From assembly GCA_016200005.1 (NCBI GenBank), contig JACQFP010000006.1, positions 1-61,081 of the forward strand: a stretch of 61,081 nt of DNA, written 5' to 3'. Shown one piece after another: positions 50,345 to 57,916 of this stretch. The number at the start of each line of letters is the position of its first letter. Within the stretch, counting starts at the first letter, position 1. Source of the DNA: Verrucomicrobiota bacterium. GTDB lineage: Bacteria > Verrucomicrobiota > Verrucomicrobiia > Limisphaerales > PALSA-1396. The notes beneath the pieces are model-generated. The model saw nothing but the letters and a program-made list of their open reading frames with translations. It ran no database searches and was not told the origin of the DNA. Both the position numbers and the translations under genes were made by a program.

Positions 50345-51208
50345 TCACTTCAGTCCCGTCGTCCGCTCCTGTAACCAAGCCACATCCGAGTTGTTCGGGG
50401 AGGCATCGACCGTCACCCCAAGGTTCAACCCTGTGCGCATGGGCGGGTTGGTCCGTGGATCACGCCATTTGTGACTCTCGCCGTGGCCATCGGCAAAAGC
50501 AAGATTTCCCAAGCCGTTGTGGTAGCTTGCCGGAAAATTGATTAGGGCTGCTGCCGCTCCCTTGAGGTACATGAACACGGCAAAGTAGGCGTCATTGATG
50601 GAATCCGCACGCTCATCGACAAAGACAAAGGTCTGGCTGGGCGGGGGGGCCGTCATGTCAGAAGTGCGCCGGATGATCCTGAAAACCGGCGGCAGCGACA
50701 GGTGGCCATCGGGAGTTAGATAGCAATTGAGCCAGGAGTTCATTGACACCGAGCGGACCAGGGCGCTCCTGTTCGCTGGACAGCGCCAGATCCCGAGCAT
50801 GTTGCCCAAATACGGCGCAAGAAGGCTTCCGGTCAGATAAAGTGTGTTGGTGTTATCCGTTCTGGCCGTCCAAAGATCCAGCCAACCTCGGACCCACGTG
50901 TTCGTGGCAAACAACTGATTCCCAGTATTGTTTGGATTCCCGTCGTTGTTTGGCGGTACTCGGTCGCTGTTGTCGCCGTTGTACATTATCCAGGCGAGAC
51001 CGAACTGCTTGAGATTGTTCAGGCACTGCGTATTCTGGGCCTTCGCTTTCGCTCTGGCGAGGGCGGGCAGAAGCATCGCGGCCAGAATCGCGATGATAGC
51101 GATGACGACCAGGAGTTCGATCAGAGTGAAGGCGCTGCCGATGCCCTTCCCGGTCGAGGCTAAAAGTGCCTTCGGCGGCGCTGAACTTGGGTTCCGCGTG
51201 GTGCGCAT
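50345..51208 (-). CDS. prepilin-like protein with H-X9-DG type C-terminus
   Basis: The 287-residue product has a leader of about 26 residues ending KGIGSA, then [56 protein letters not shown] and [10 protein letters not shown] follow, and the C-terminal signature is [21 protein letters not shown]. It is the third member of this family in the window. The gene is convergent with the kinase gene, with 79 nt between their ends, and lies downstream of the Calx-beta/esterase gene on the same strand. Confidence 0.9.
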   Translation of the reverse strand: MRTTRNPSSAPPKALLASTGKGIGSAFTLIELLVVIAIIAILAAMLLPALARAKAKAQNTQCLNNLKQFGLAWIMYNGDNSDRVPPNNDGNPNNTGNQLFATNTWVRGWLDLWTARTDNTNTLYLTGSLLAPYLGNMLGIWRCPANRSALVRSVSMNSWLNCYLTPDGHLSLPPVFRIIRRTSDMTAPPPSQTFVFVDERADSINDAYFAVFMYLKGAAAALINFPASYHNGLGNLAFADGHGESHKWRDPRTNPPMRTGLNLGVTVDASPNNSDVAWLQERTTGLK

Positions 51209-51265
51209 GGCTGGGCGTGGTTACGTTTTAATTCTACTCGTTAGCGTTTCTTTTGCAAAGCCCGT

Positions 51266-53665
51266 TCACGGTTTAGGATGGGCGAGAAGCCAGTCGATGA
51301 CTCGCGGCGCAAACTCCGATGAAACGCCGTTTGTGTAGAGGGTCGGGACATGGGCGCCAGGGTTCATCGTCCACAACTCGACGGCCCCGCCCGGCGGGGA
51401 GTTCGAATAGCGCGTGATGACCGTGTCCAGGCCAGGCGTATCCAGATCCAAATGCATTGAGGGTGTGGGATCAGTGACTGGGTCAGTGGCGTCGTTGTAC
51501 CCGGCCCAGGCTCGGACAGTCTGTAGCGCGCCGGGATACGCGGGCATCACATGCACTGTGGCGCCGCCGGCGTAAAAAATGGTGTCATCACCGGTGCCGT
51601 GGATGTGGAGGATGTTAACCGGCTGGGAAGGTTGGCAGCGGCTAGGGTCCAGGAACGTCGTGCCAGCCAAGCTGGCGATACCAGCGACGATGTCCGCGAA
51701 CTGGCAGGCCATCCTGTAGGCCATAAAGCCCCCGTTCGAATGCCCAATCAGATAGACCCGCTTTCGATCCACGGCAAACTGTCGCTCAATCTCTTGGATC
51801 AAACTGCGCAGGTAGCCCGCGTCATCGACGCCGCTGTTATAGAAATCGCCCAACGCGTCCGTGGCGTTCCAGAACTCGGTGCCAGAAGGGTCGGCGGTGC
51901 TCTCAGGGTAGCAGTACAAGAACCCCCTGGCTTCCGCCAAAGGCCGAAACTGCATGTACGCTTCAACCTGCACGCCGTTATAGCCATAGCCGTGCAGCAG
52001 GATTAAGAGAGGAACCGGCGTTTGACCGTCGTAGATGGAAGGAACATAGAGGTTCACCGGCCTGGGGCGTGTGACCCGGTAAAACGTCGTCGGGAGCGGA
52101 GACTGAACTGTGTACGGATTAGTGGCAGTCGTAAGCGTCTGCCATGGTCCCGTCGGGCCGTCCGCTCTCTGAAGCAGCCCACCGCCGGTCCAGGTAAGGG
52201 TATTTAAGCCGCCTACGCTTTGAATGGTCAGCGCCGTATCAAACGGGGGCGCAACGCTGAAATAAGCGCCCACAATTTTCACGGTGGTGGATGCGGTCCC
52301 CAATGTCGCTCCGCCTGTCGCGTTGCTCAGGGTCACTCTGAAGGTCTTCGGTCCGCCGGCGGCTCTGGGCTGGAGGAGAGGGACCGTGAGGGTCTTGACC
52401 GTTTCGTTCTGCTGGAACGCAATCGTGCCCGAGACAGCTTGGTAATCTATTCCCGCCACGGCGGTCAAATTGCTGGTGGCATAATCCACCGTGATCGGTC
52501 CCAAGGCGAGATCGTTGCCGCGCAAAATGGTCACACTAATGCCGCCCGCATTCCCCCACTCGTTCGTATATTGCGTTCTTTCAAAGCCCACCCCCGGATC
52601 GTTGTCCACAATGGCTACGGTGGCCGTGGTTCGCGACCCGAGCACGGCCCCACCAGTCGGGTTGCTCAACGTCACGCGAAAGTTCTTGTTCGGTTCCTTA
52701 ACCTCGTCATTGAGGATCGGAACCGTCACCAGTTTGACCTTCTCTCCAGGTTCGAACGAGAGCGTGTTGGTGATGCCAGTGTAATCCAGCCCATTCGTCG
52801 CAGTCAGATCAGTCGTCGCGTAGTCAACGGTTGCGGTGGAGTTCGTATCGTCGGTGCCCCGCAGCACGCGGATTTGCACCGCGCCGGCATCTTCGGCGAC
52901 GGAATAACTGGCGGACTCAAAAGCAAAGCCCTGGTCGTTATCCACAATCGTGACGGTGGTCGTCTTCTGGCTGCCGAGCGTGAGACCCACCGGATTGCTC
53001 AAGGTGACACGGAACGTCCGATTCGCCTGCCTGTTGGTGTTGTTGAGAATCGGGATGGAGACAAACCTCAACCGTTCTTGCGGCGCAATGGCGAGCGTGT
53101 TGGTTACGTCCGTGTAGTCCGTTCCGCTGGTCCCGGTCAGGTTTGACGTCGTGAAGTCCACCGCTACTGCATTGGTTCCATCGTCGCCGCGCACGACGCC
53201 GATGAGAACCGCCCCTGCGTCTTCAGCCACGGAGTAAGTGGCGAACTGCAATTGAATTCCCACGTCGTTATCGGTGATGGATACGGGGACGTTTGTGCGA
53301 GTACCGAGAATCGCTCCATTAGTAGGATTGCTCAAGATGACCCGGAAGTTCTTGGTAACCTCAACAAAGCCTTCGTCCAAGATCGGCACCACAATGGTCT
53401 GGTTGGTTTCGCCAGCACCGAAGGTCAACGTTCCTAAGACCGCCGTGTATTTGAATCCGTTGGTTGCCGTCCCATCGGTGGTGGCGTAATCCACGCCCAC
53501 TTCCGTGTTGGTGTCGCCAGTGCGCTGGACGGTGAGGGTGACACTGCCCGCGCTCTCGGCCACGGTGTAGCTGCTTGCGGAAAATTGGAGACTAGGCTGG
53601 CTGAAGCCGTTGAACAGGGACGCGAGAAGAAGGCCGCAGAGCAGGAGTGTAGATTTTGTTTTCAT
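51266..53665 (-). CDS. secreted Calx-beta repeat protein fused to a PHB-depolymerase-type esterase
   Basis: From ATG 53665 the 799-residue product has a signal peptide (STLLLCGLLLASLFNGFSQP). Four Calx-beta domains follow, each with a SYSVAEDAGAVQIRVLR-like start and a FRVTLSNPTGGAVLGS-like end, the usual calcium-binding surface modules. After a WTGGGLLQRADGPTGPWQTL linker comes an esterase of the LpqC/PHB depolymerase class. It has LLILLHGYGYNGVQVEAYM (oxyanion), the nucleophile elbow YLIGHSNGGFMAYRMACQF, NILHIHGTGDDTIFYAG with the acidic residue, and NPGAHVPTLY with the likely histidine. It probably hydrolyses polymer or carbohydrate esters outside the cell. Confidence 0.92.
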   Translation of the reverse strand: MKTKSTLLLCGLLLASLFNGFSQPSLQFSASSYTVAESAGSVTLTVQRTGDTNTEVGVDYATTDGTATNGFKYTAVLGTLTFGAGETNQTIVVPILDEGFVEVTKNFRVILSNPTNGAILGTRTNVPVSITDNDVGIQLQFATYSVAEDAGAVLIGVVRGDDGTNAVAVDFTTSNLTGTSGTDYTDVTNTLAIAPQERLRFVSIPILNNTNRQANRTFRVTLSNPVGLTLGSQKTTTVTIVDNDQGFAFESASYSVAEDAGAVQIRVLRGTDDTNSTATVDYATTDLTATNGLDYTGITNTLSFEPGEKVKLVTVPILNDEVKEPNKNFRVTLSNPTGGAVLGSRTTATVAIVDNDPGVGFERTQYTNEWGNAGGISVTILRGNDLALGPITVDYATSNLTAVAGIDYQAVSGTIAFQQNETVKTLTVPLLQPRAAGGPKTFRVTLSNATGGATLGTASTTVKIVGAYFSVAPPFDTALTIQSVGGLNTLTWTGGGLLQRADGPTGPWQTLTTATNPYTVQSPLPTTFYRVTRPRPVNLYVPSIYDGQTPVPLLILLHGYGYNGVQVEAYMQFRPLAEARGFLYCYPESTADPSGTEFWNATDALGDFYNSGVDDAGYLRSLIQEIERQFAVDRKRVYLIGHSNGGFMAYRMACQFADIVAGIASLAGTTFLDPSRCQPSQPVNILHIHGTGDDTIFYAGGATVHVMPAYPGALQTVRAWAGYNDATDPVTDPTPSMHLDLDTPGLDTVITRYSNSPPGGAVELWTMNPGAHVPTLYTNGVSSEFAPRVIDWLLAHPKP

Positions 53666-53876
53666 AGCTGGTTTATGTGTTATCAAGCTATTCACGGAGG
53701 GAGCAGGCCCGATTTAACAAAGAAAGAAAGCTTTTCTGTCCGTGGTCAGTAGTTTGTAGTTCCTGATTTGTAACCTGTGGCTGAAGGCCGTCCTGCCGCA
53801 GTCCCGAACGAAACTGAAAATCGAGTTGGCGGACGACGCCAGACAAGGTATATGAGTTCTAACGAGTGACAAGATT

Positions 53877-54080
53877 ATGACTATCGCCGAAAAGCTCAAC
53901 ACGTTGCCGCCGCGGTTGCGACGGGAGGCGGAGGACTTTATCGAGTTCCTAGCCCAAAAGCAGTTTGCACCCAAGCGAACGCACTTGCGGATGAAGTGGG
54001 CCGGGGCGCTGCGCGATCAGCAGGATCAGTTCACCGCCCTCGAGTTGCAGAAAAAATCGCTCGACTGGTGGGGAGACTGA
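53877..54080 (+). CDS. VapB-like antitoxin (DUF2281 type)
   Basis: The 67-residue product reads MTIAEKLNTLPPRLRREAEDFIEFLAQKQ, then LRMKWAGALRDQQDQFTALELQKKSLDWWGD. The first half, EKLxxLPxxxxxEVxDFIEFL, is the DUF2281 signature; the second half (a helix ending L-x-x-K-x-L-x-WW) resembles the toxin-binding tail of VapB-type antitoxins. Its stop overlaps the PIN toxin start as TGATG, the standard arrangement of an antitoxin-first type II module. Confidence 0.88.
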   Translation: MTIAEKLNTLPPRLRREAEDFIEFLAQKQFAPKRTHLRMKWAGALRDQQDQFTALELQKKSLDWWGD

Positions 54081-54502
54081 TGTACTTGGTGGACACGAAC
54101 GTCTGGCTGGAATTGCTGCTGGAGCGCCAGCACGCCAATGACGTCCGTGAGTTTTTTAGAACCGTCGAAGCACGGCAGTTGGCCATTTCTGATTTCACAA
54201 TCTACTCGATGGGCATCATCCTGACGCGGCTGGGAAAGCCGCAAACGTTCGATGATTTTCTCTCTGACACGCTCGAGGATTCGGGCGTGGCGGTGATGCG
54301 GCTGGAACCGGGTGAATTGCGCGAAGTGCTGGCAGTGCAGAAGCAGCATCGGCTGGACTTCGACGACGGCTACCAGTACGTGACCGCCGAGAAACACAGC
54401 TTCACGCTTGTCAGCTTCGACGGCGATTTTGACCGAACGAAACGAGGCCGGAAAACTCCGACAGACGTGTTGCAGGCGCTCAAGACTGCGGGAAGCTCGT
54501 AA
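54080..54502 (+). CDS. PIN-domain toxin (VapC-like)
   Basis: This 140-residue ribonuclease-type toxin opens MYLVDTNVWLELLLERQ with the first metal-binding aspartate. ISDFTIYSMGIIL follows, then the central acidic cluster RLDFDDGYQYVTAEKH and the final FTLVSFDGDFDRTKRGRKTP. Together these provide the PIN-fold acidic residues. VapC-type toxins cut tRNA or rRNA; the target here is unknown. The open frame extends upstream to 53996, but ATG 54080 is the coupled start. Confidence 0.9.
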   Translation: MYLVDTNVWLELLLERQHANDVREFFRTVEARQLAISDFTIYSMGIILTRLGKPQTFDDFLSDTLEDSGVAVMRLEPGELREVLAVQKQHRLDFDDGYQYVTAEKHSFTLVSFDGDFDRTKRGRKTPTDVLQALKTAGSS

Positions 54503-54566
54503 GTCTGACTGCTACCACGACCGCCCTACACTTCCCATGCGGGGCGCTTTGGGGTAAACTGAAGTC

Positions 54567-54821
54567 ATGCGAACATTGGCTGAAGACACCCATCCCGACG
54601 CGGAACGTGTGCTTATTGAATTGCTGCGCGGCGCCTCGCCCGCCCGCAAGATGGCCATGATGCTCGACGCCAACCGCACCGCGCGCACGCTCGCATTGAC
54701 CGGCCTGCGGGAACGCCATCCGAACGACTCTCCGGCGCGGCTCCGGCGGCGTTTGGCAGACCTGTGGCTTGGCCCCGAACTCGCCGCCAGGGCCTACGGC
54801 CCATTGCCCAGCGATGAGTGA
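54567..54821 (+). CDS. small partner protein of a nucleotidyltransferase
   Basis: The 84-residue helical product (MRTLAEDTHPDAERVLIELLRGASPARKMAMMLDANRTARTLALTGLRERHPND) is a type often found just before an AbiEii-like nucleotidyltransferase in Planctomycetes, Verrucomicrobia and Chloroflexi. Its stop lies 8 nt inside the next gene. The function is unknown. It may act as an antitoxin or as a structural partner; no DNA-binding motif is evident. Confidence 0.78.
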   Translation: MRTLAEDTHPDAERVLIELLRGASPARKMAMMLDANRTARTLALTGLRERHPNDSPARLRRRLADLWLGPELAARAYGPLPSDE

Positions 54822-55419
54822 GGCTGATACAGAACTGCTGGCGGCGGTTGCCCGCGTCGTGGCCGCGTTCGAAGCGCTCGACGTGGATTATCTCGTAGGC
54901 GGCTCGGTCGCCAGCAGCTTTTTCGGCGAGCCGCGTCAGACGGTGGATGCCGATTTGGTGGCGCGGCTCCTTGGCCGACACGCTGAACCGCTGGTGGCGC
55001 GACTTTCCGGCGACTTCTACGCCGACCTCCCGGCCATCGTCACCGCCATCCAAACACAAGGCTGTTTCAATCTCATTCATCTGGAAACCATGACGAAGGT
55101 GGACGTCTTCGTTCACTGGCGCGACCCGTTCGGCCAATCCCAATTCGCCCGGCGACAAAAGAAGTCCGTGGGCCAGGCCGCGCCGCTGGAATTGTTCTTC
55201 GCGACGGCGGAAGACACCGTGCTGGCGAAACTCGATTGGTATCGCAAAGGCGGCGGCGTCTCGGATCGCCAATGGCGCGATCTGCTCGCGGTGCTCAAAG
55301 TCCAGGCTGGTGCGCTCGACCGGGCTTACCTCGTCCACTGGGCAGGCGAGCTGGGCGTCACGGACTTGCTTCGGCGTGCGTTGGACGAAGCTGGTTTGAC
55401 TGAAAGCGGGATCGGCTAG
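54814..55419 (+). CDS. nucleotidyltransferase fold protein, AbiEii/MNT-like
   Basis: From ATG 54814 the 201-residue protein has the minimal nucleotidyltransferase signature YLVGGSVASSFFGEPRQTVDADLVARL (G-G-S then D-x-D) near residue 35. FNLIHLETMTKVDVFVHWRDPFGQSQFAR with the third acidic residue follows, then ATAEDTVLAKLDWYRKGGGVSDRQWRDL. The last segment is typical of AbiEii/AbiGii-type and DUF6036 proteins. Such proteins are toxins of type IV-like or MNT systems that add nucleotides to tRNA, or relics of them. Overlap with the small upstream gene implies they form a pair, directly after a PIN module. Confidence 0.85.
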   Translation: MSEADTELLAAVARVVAAFEALDVDYLVGGSVASSFFGEPRQTVDADLVARLLGRHAEPLVARLSGDFYADLPAIVTAIQTQGCFNLIHLETMTKVDVFVHWRDPFGQSQFARRQKKSVGQAAPLELFFATAEDTVLAKLDWYRKGGGVSDRQWRDLLAVLKVQAGALDRAYLVHWAGELGVTDLLRRALDEAGLTESGIG

Positions 55420-55520
55420 GAAGGTGCAACGTGCATCTCATTCAATTTTGTTTGTTAGAACTCCACCGGCCTTCTCGTGTATAGCTTGTGCAGGCCCTTT
55501 CACTATCAGCACCGCCGCGT

Positions 55521-56195
55521 ATGCCGGACAAATCGTTCGACCCAATTCCCACGCGCCACAGTCTGCTCAACCGGCTCAAGGATTGGGGCGACCAGACGAG
55601 TTGGCAGGATTTTTTCGATACGTACTGGCAATTGATTTACAACGTCGCGGTCAAGGCCGGGCTGTCGGACGCCGAGGCGCAGGAGGTGGTGCAGGAAACT
55701 GTCATCGCGGTGGCGCGGAAAATCGGGGAGTTCAAAGCCGACCCGGCGCATGGCTCCTTCAGCGCGTGGCTGATGCAATTGACGCGGTGGCGCATCGCGG
55801 ATCAATGGCGGAAGCGTGCGCAGGCTGGAGTTCAAGCTTCAGCTTGTCCGCCGGGATTCGCAGCCCCAGGCACGCTCAAGTGTGAACTCCAACGGGACGA
55901 CACCGGCTCGACCGCCGACATCGAGCGTATCCCGGACCCGGCGAGCAGGGCCCTCGACACGGTGTGGCAGGAGGAATGGGAAAGGCACTTGATGGCCGCA
56001 GCGTTGGAGCGGGTCAAGCAACAGGTCAGCCCGCGGCAGTTCCAGATGTTCGACCTGCATGTGCGGCAGAAGTTGTCGGTGCAGGAGACGGCGCGCACGT
56101 TGCAAGCGAGCATGGCGTCGGTGTATATGGCCAAACACCGCGTCGCACGGCTGGTGAAGAAAGAGGTTGATCGGCTAAAGACGAGTGAAGCGTAA
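55521..56195 (+). CDS. ECF-type RNA polymerase sigma factor with a repeat-encoded linker
   Basis: The 224-residue sigma factor starts at ATG 55521: MPDKSFDPIPTRHSLLNRLKDWGDQTSWQDFFDTYWQLIYN. Region 2 continues AGLSDAEAQEVVQETVIAVARKI and FSAWLMQLTRWRIADQWRKR. Region 4 is QVSPRQFQMFDLHVRQKLSVQETARTLQASMASVYMAKHRVARLV. The linker between them contains AQAGVQASACPPGFAAPG and TLKCELQ, encoded by a palindrome (55824-55894), followed by the usual ERIPDPA segment. It is of the type abundant in PVC bacteria and likely paired with FecR-like or kinase-based signalling. No anti-sigma gene is adjacent. Confidence 0.92.
   Translation: MPDKSFDPIPTRHSLLNRLKDWGDQTSWQDFFDTYWQLIYNVAVKAGLSDAEAQEVVQETVIAVARKIGEFKADPAHGSFSAWLMQLTRWRIADQWRKRAQAGVQASACPPGFAAPGTLKCELQRDDTGSTADIERIPDPASRALDTVWQEEWERHLMAAALERVKQQVSPRQFQMFDLHVRQKLSVQETARTLQASMASVYMAKHRVARLVKKEVDRLKTSEA
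55824..55894. repeat. palindromic repeat in frame inside the sigma factor linker
   Basis: The left arm GCTGGAGTTCAAGCTTCAGC (from 55824) and right arm AAGTGTGAACTCCAAC (to 55894) are inverted copies of the TTGGAGTTCAAGCTT family, the same as 17337-17406. Confidence 0.88.
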
Positions 56196-56409
56196 GCGAC
56201 ACATTATTTTAGACTAGACGGTGCCACTTTTTCCGAAATCAAGTTCCGCTACGAAGCTCCCCTGCCCCTCTTGTCCTCGGAGGAAATGCCGCGAATTCAT
56301 CAGCCCTGCTAACGACGGCGATTCCAGGTCCGATTGATTGCGAGTTCACGTCAACATCATCGTCTTCGGTTACACTCTCGGCATGGAAAAGGCTTTGTGA
56401 GACCGCATA

Positions 56410-56910
56410 ATGAAAGAAAAGAATATGTTGCCATCAAAGCCAATCAATAGGGCGCACAATTTCAACGCAGCAATTCTGCTGTCCCTGTTCGGCGTTTTGC
56501 TGTCCGGTTGCTATACACCGCCGAAACAGACCGTTTACAACGGACCACGTTTTCAGGAGGAAGCGTATGTGAACGTGGTATTGCAGTTCATGACATGGGA
56601 TTCCATTTTGATCACCCGGCCCGAAATCCGGGACAACGGTTTTCTCCAGCTCTATTCGCGCGACAACCTCTCACCAATGCTCACAGGTCCGCAAGTCGGT
56701 CACGAGATGGCCGTGGTAATGATCGGCTGGACGTATCAGGATGAACAACTGGCCCAGGTGGTCACCGATTGGAAAACTCTCCTGAACGGTTGTGGATTCA
56801 AGCGTGTGGTGTGTTTGCGGGCGGGTCCGGATAACAAGATTGACGGATTGCCGATTATCGACGACACCAGTCTGCCTGTTGACGCCACGAAAAAAACCGC
56901 CAGCCTCTGA
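56410..56910 (+). CDS. hypothetical lipoprotein
   Basis: The 166-residue product has a lipoprotein signal (AAILLSLFGVLLSGC) after a polar leader. The mature part reads YVNVVLQFMTWDSILITRPEIRDNGFLQLYSRDNLSPML, EMAVVMIGWTYQDEQLAQVVTDWKTLLNGCGFKRVVCLRAG. I recognise no family. A single small alpha/beta domain with two cysteines is visible. The 214 bp in front of it hold no gene. The next gene starts 56 nt later on the same strand. Confidence 0.7.
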   Translation: MKEKNMLPSKPINRAHNFNAAILLSLFGVLLSGCYTPPKQTVYNGPRFQEEAYVNVVLQFMTWDSILITRPEIRDNGFLQLYSRDNLSPMLTGPQVGHEMAVVMIGWTYQDEQLAQVVTDWKTLLNGCGFKRVVCLRAGPDNKIDGLPIIDDTSLPVDATKKTASL

Positions 56911-56965
56911 CCTAGCGGGACAACAACTCCCGCACCTGCCTGGTTCGCGTCCGCCCTTGGAGCGC

Positions 56966-57916
56966 ATGTTGCGAATTCATCAGGCCATCCAGTCCGGCAG
57001 TCATCCCAACGCCTCCACGCTCGCGGGCGAACTCGAAGTCAGCACCAAATCCATTCATCGCGATCTGGAGTTCATGCGCGACCGTCTGGAGTTGCCGCTC
57101 GAATACGACCACGCGCGCAACGGTTATCGTTACACCGAGCCGGTCAGTTCCTTCCCCACCATTCAGATCACCGAAGGCGAATTGTTCGCGTTGCTGGTCG
57201 CGGAAAAAGCGCTTCAGCAATATCGCGGCACGAATTTTGAGAAGCCCCTCCTGAGCGCCTTCAAGAAAATGGCGGCGTCATTGCCGGACACCGTCTCGCT
57301 CAACCTCGCCGATTGGGAGCAAACCATTTCGTTCCGGATGCGCGCCGAGCCAATTTTGAATCTGGAAATCTTCGATGCCCTCGCCAAGGCCACCGCGCAG
57401 CGCAAACAACTGCAACTGACCTATCGCAAACCCGGCCAACAGCAGACCGAGCCGCGCATTGTCGATCCCTATCACCTCGCCAACATCAACGGTGAATGGT
57501 TTCTGTTTGCCTACTGCCACCTGCGCCGTGACATCCGCACCTTCGTGCCCGCGCGCATCCAGGCCGCCGAGCCGACTGGGAAAACGTTTGAACGGCCGAA
57601 GAAGTTTTCCTTGGAGAAACGGTTGAAGGACAGCTTCGGCGTCCATTCCGGTGAAGGTGAATATGAAGTGGTCATTCGTTTCAATGAACTTGTGGCCGAA
57701 TACATTCGGGAAAAACGCTGGCATGATTCCCAGCACTTGCGCGAGTTGAAGGACGGTGGTGTGGAATTGCGCCTCAAGTTGTCGAGCCTCGTGGAGATCG
57801 AGCGTTGGGTGCTGAGCTGGGGCGGAGACGCCGTCGTGCTTAAACCGCCTGAACTGGTGGCTGCGATTCAGCAGGCTGCAAAAAACATTTTGCGAACCCA
57901 GTCACTTGGAAGCTGA
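56966..57916 (+). CDS. HTH-WYL transcriptional regulator
   Basis: The product of about 316 residues has an N-terminal winged helix (MLRIHQAIQSGSHPNASTLAGELEVSTKSIHRDLEFMRDRL) and a WYL domain: LQLTYRKPGQQQTEPRIVDPYHLANINGEWFLFAYCHLRRDIRTFVPARI. A C-terminal WCX extension follows (EYEVVIRFNELVAEYIREKRWHDSQ). WYL domains bind nucleic acids or nucleotides and often control defence or DNA-damage genes. The true start may lie upstream: relatives begin with RPPLERM, and RPPLER precedes ATG 56966 here without a standard start codon. The last 15 nt overlap the convergent dehydrogenase gene. Confidence 0.88.
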   Translation: MLRIHQAIQSGSHPNASTLAGELEVSTKSIHRDLEFMRDRLELPLEYDHARNGYRYTEPVSSFPTIQITEGELFALLVAEKALQQYRGTNFEKPLLSAFKKMAASLPDTVSLNLADWEQTISFRMRAEPILNLEIFDALAKATAQRKQLQLTYRKPGQQQTEPRIVDPYHLANINGEWFLFAYCHLRRDIRTFVPARIQAAEPTGKTFERPKKFSLEKRLKDSFGVHSGEGEYEVVIRFNELVAEYIREKRWHDSQHLRELKDGGVELRLKLSSLVEIERWVLSWGGDAVVLKPPELVAAIQQAAKNILRTQSLGS

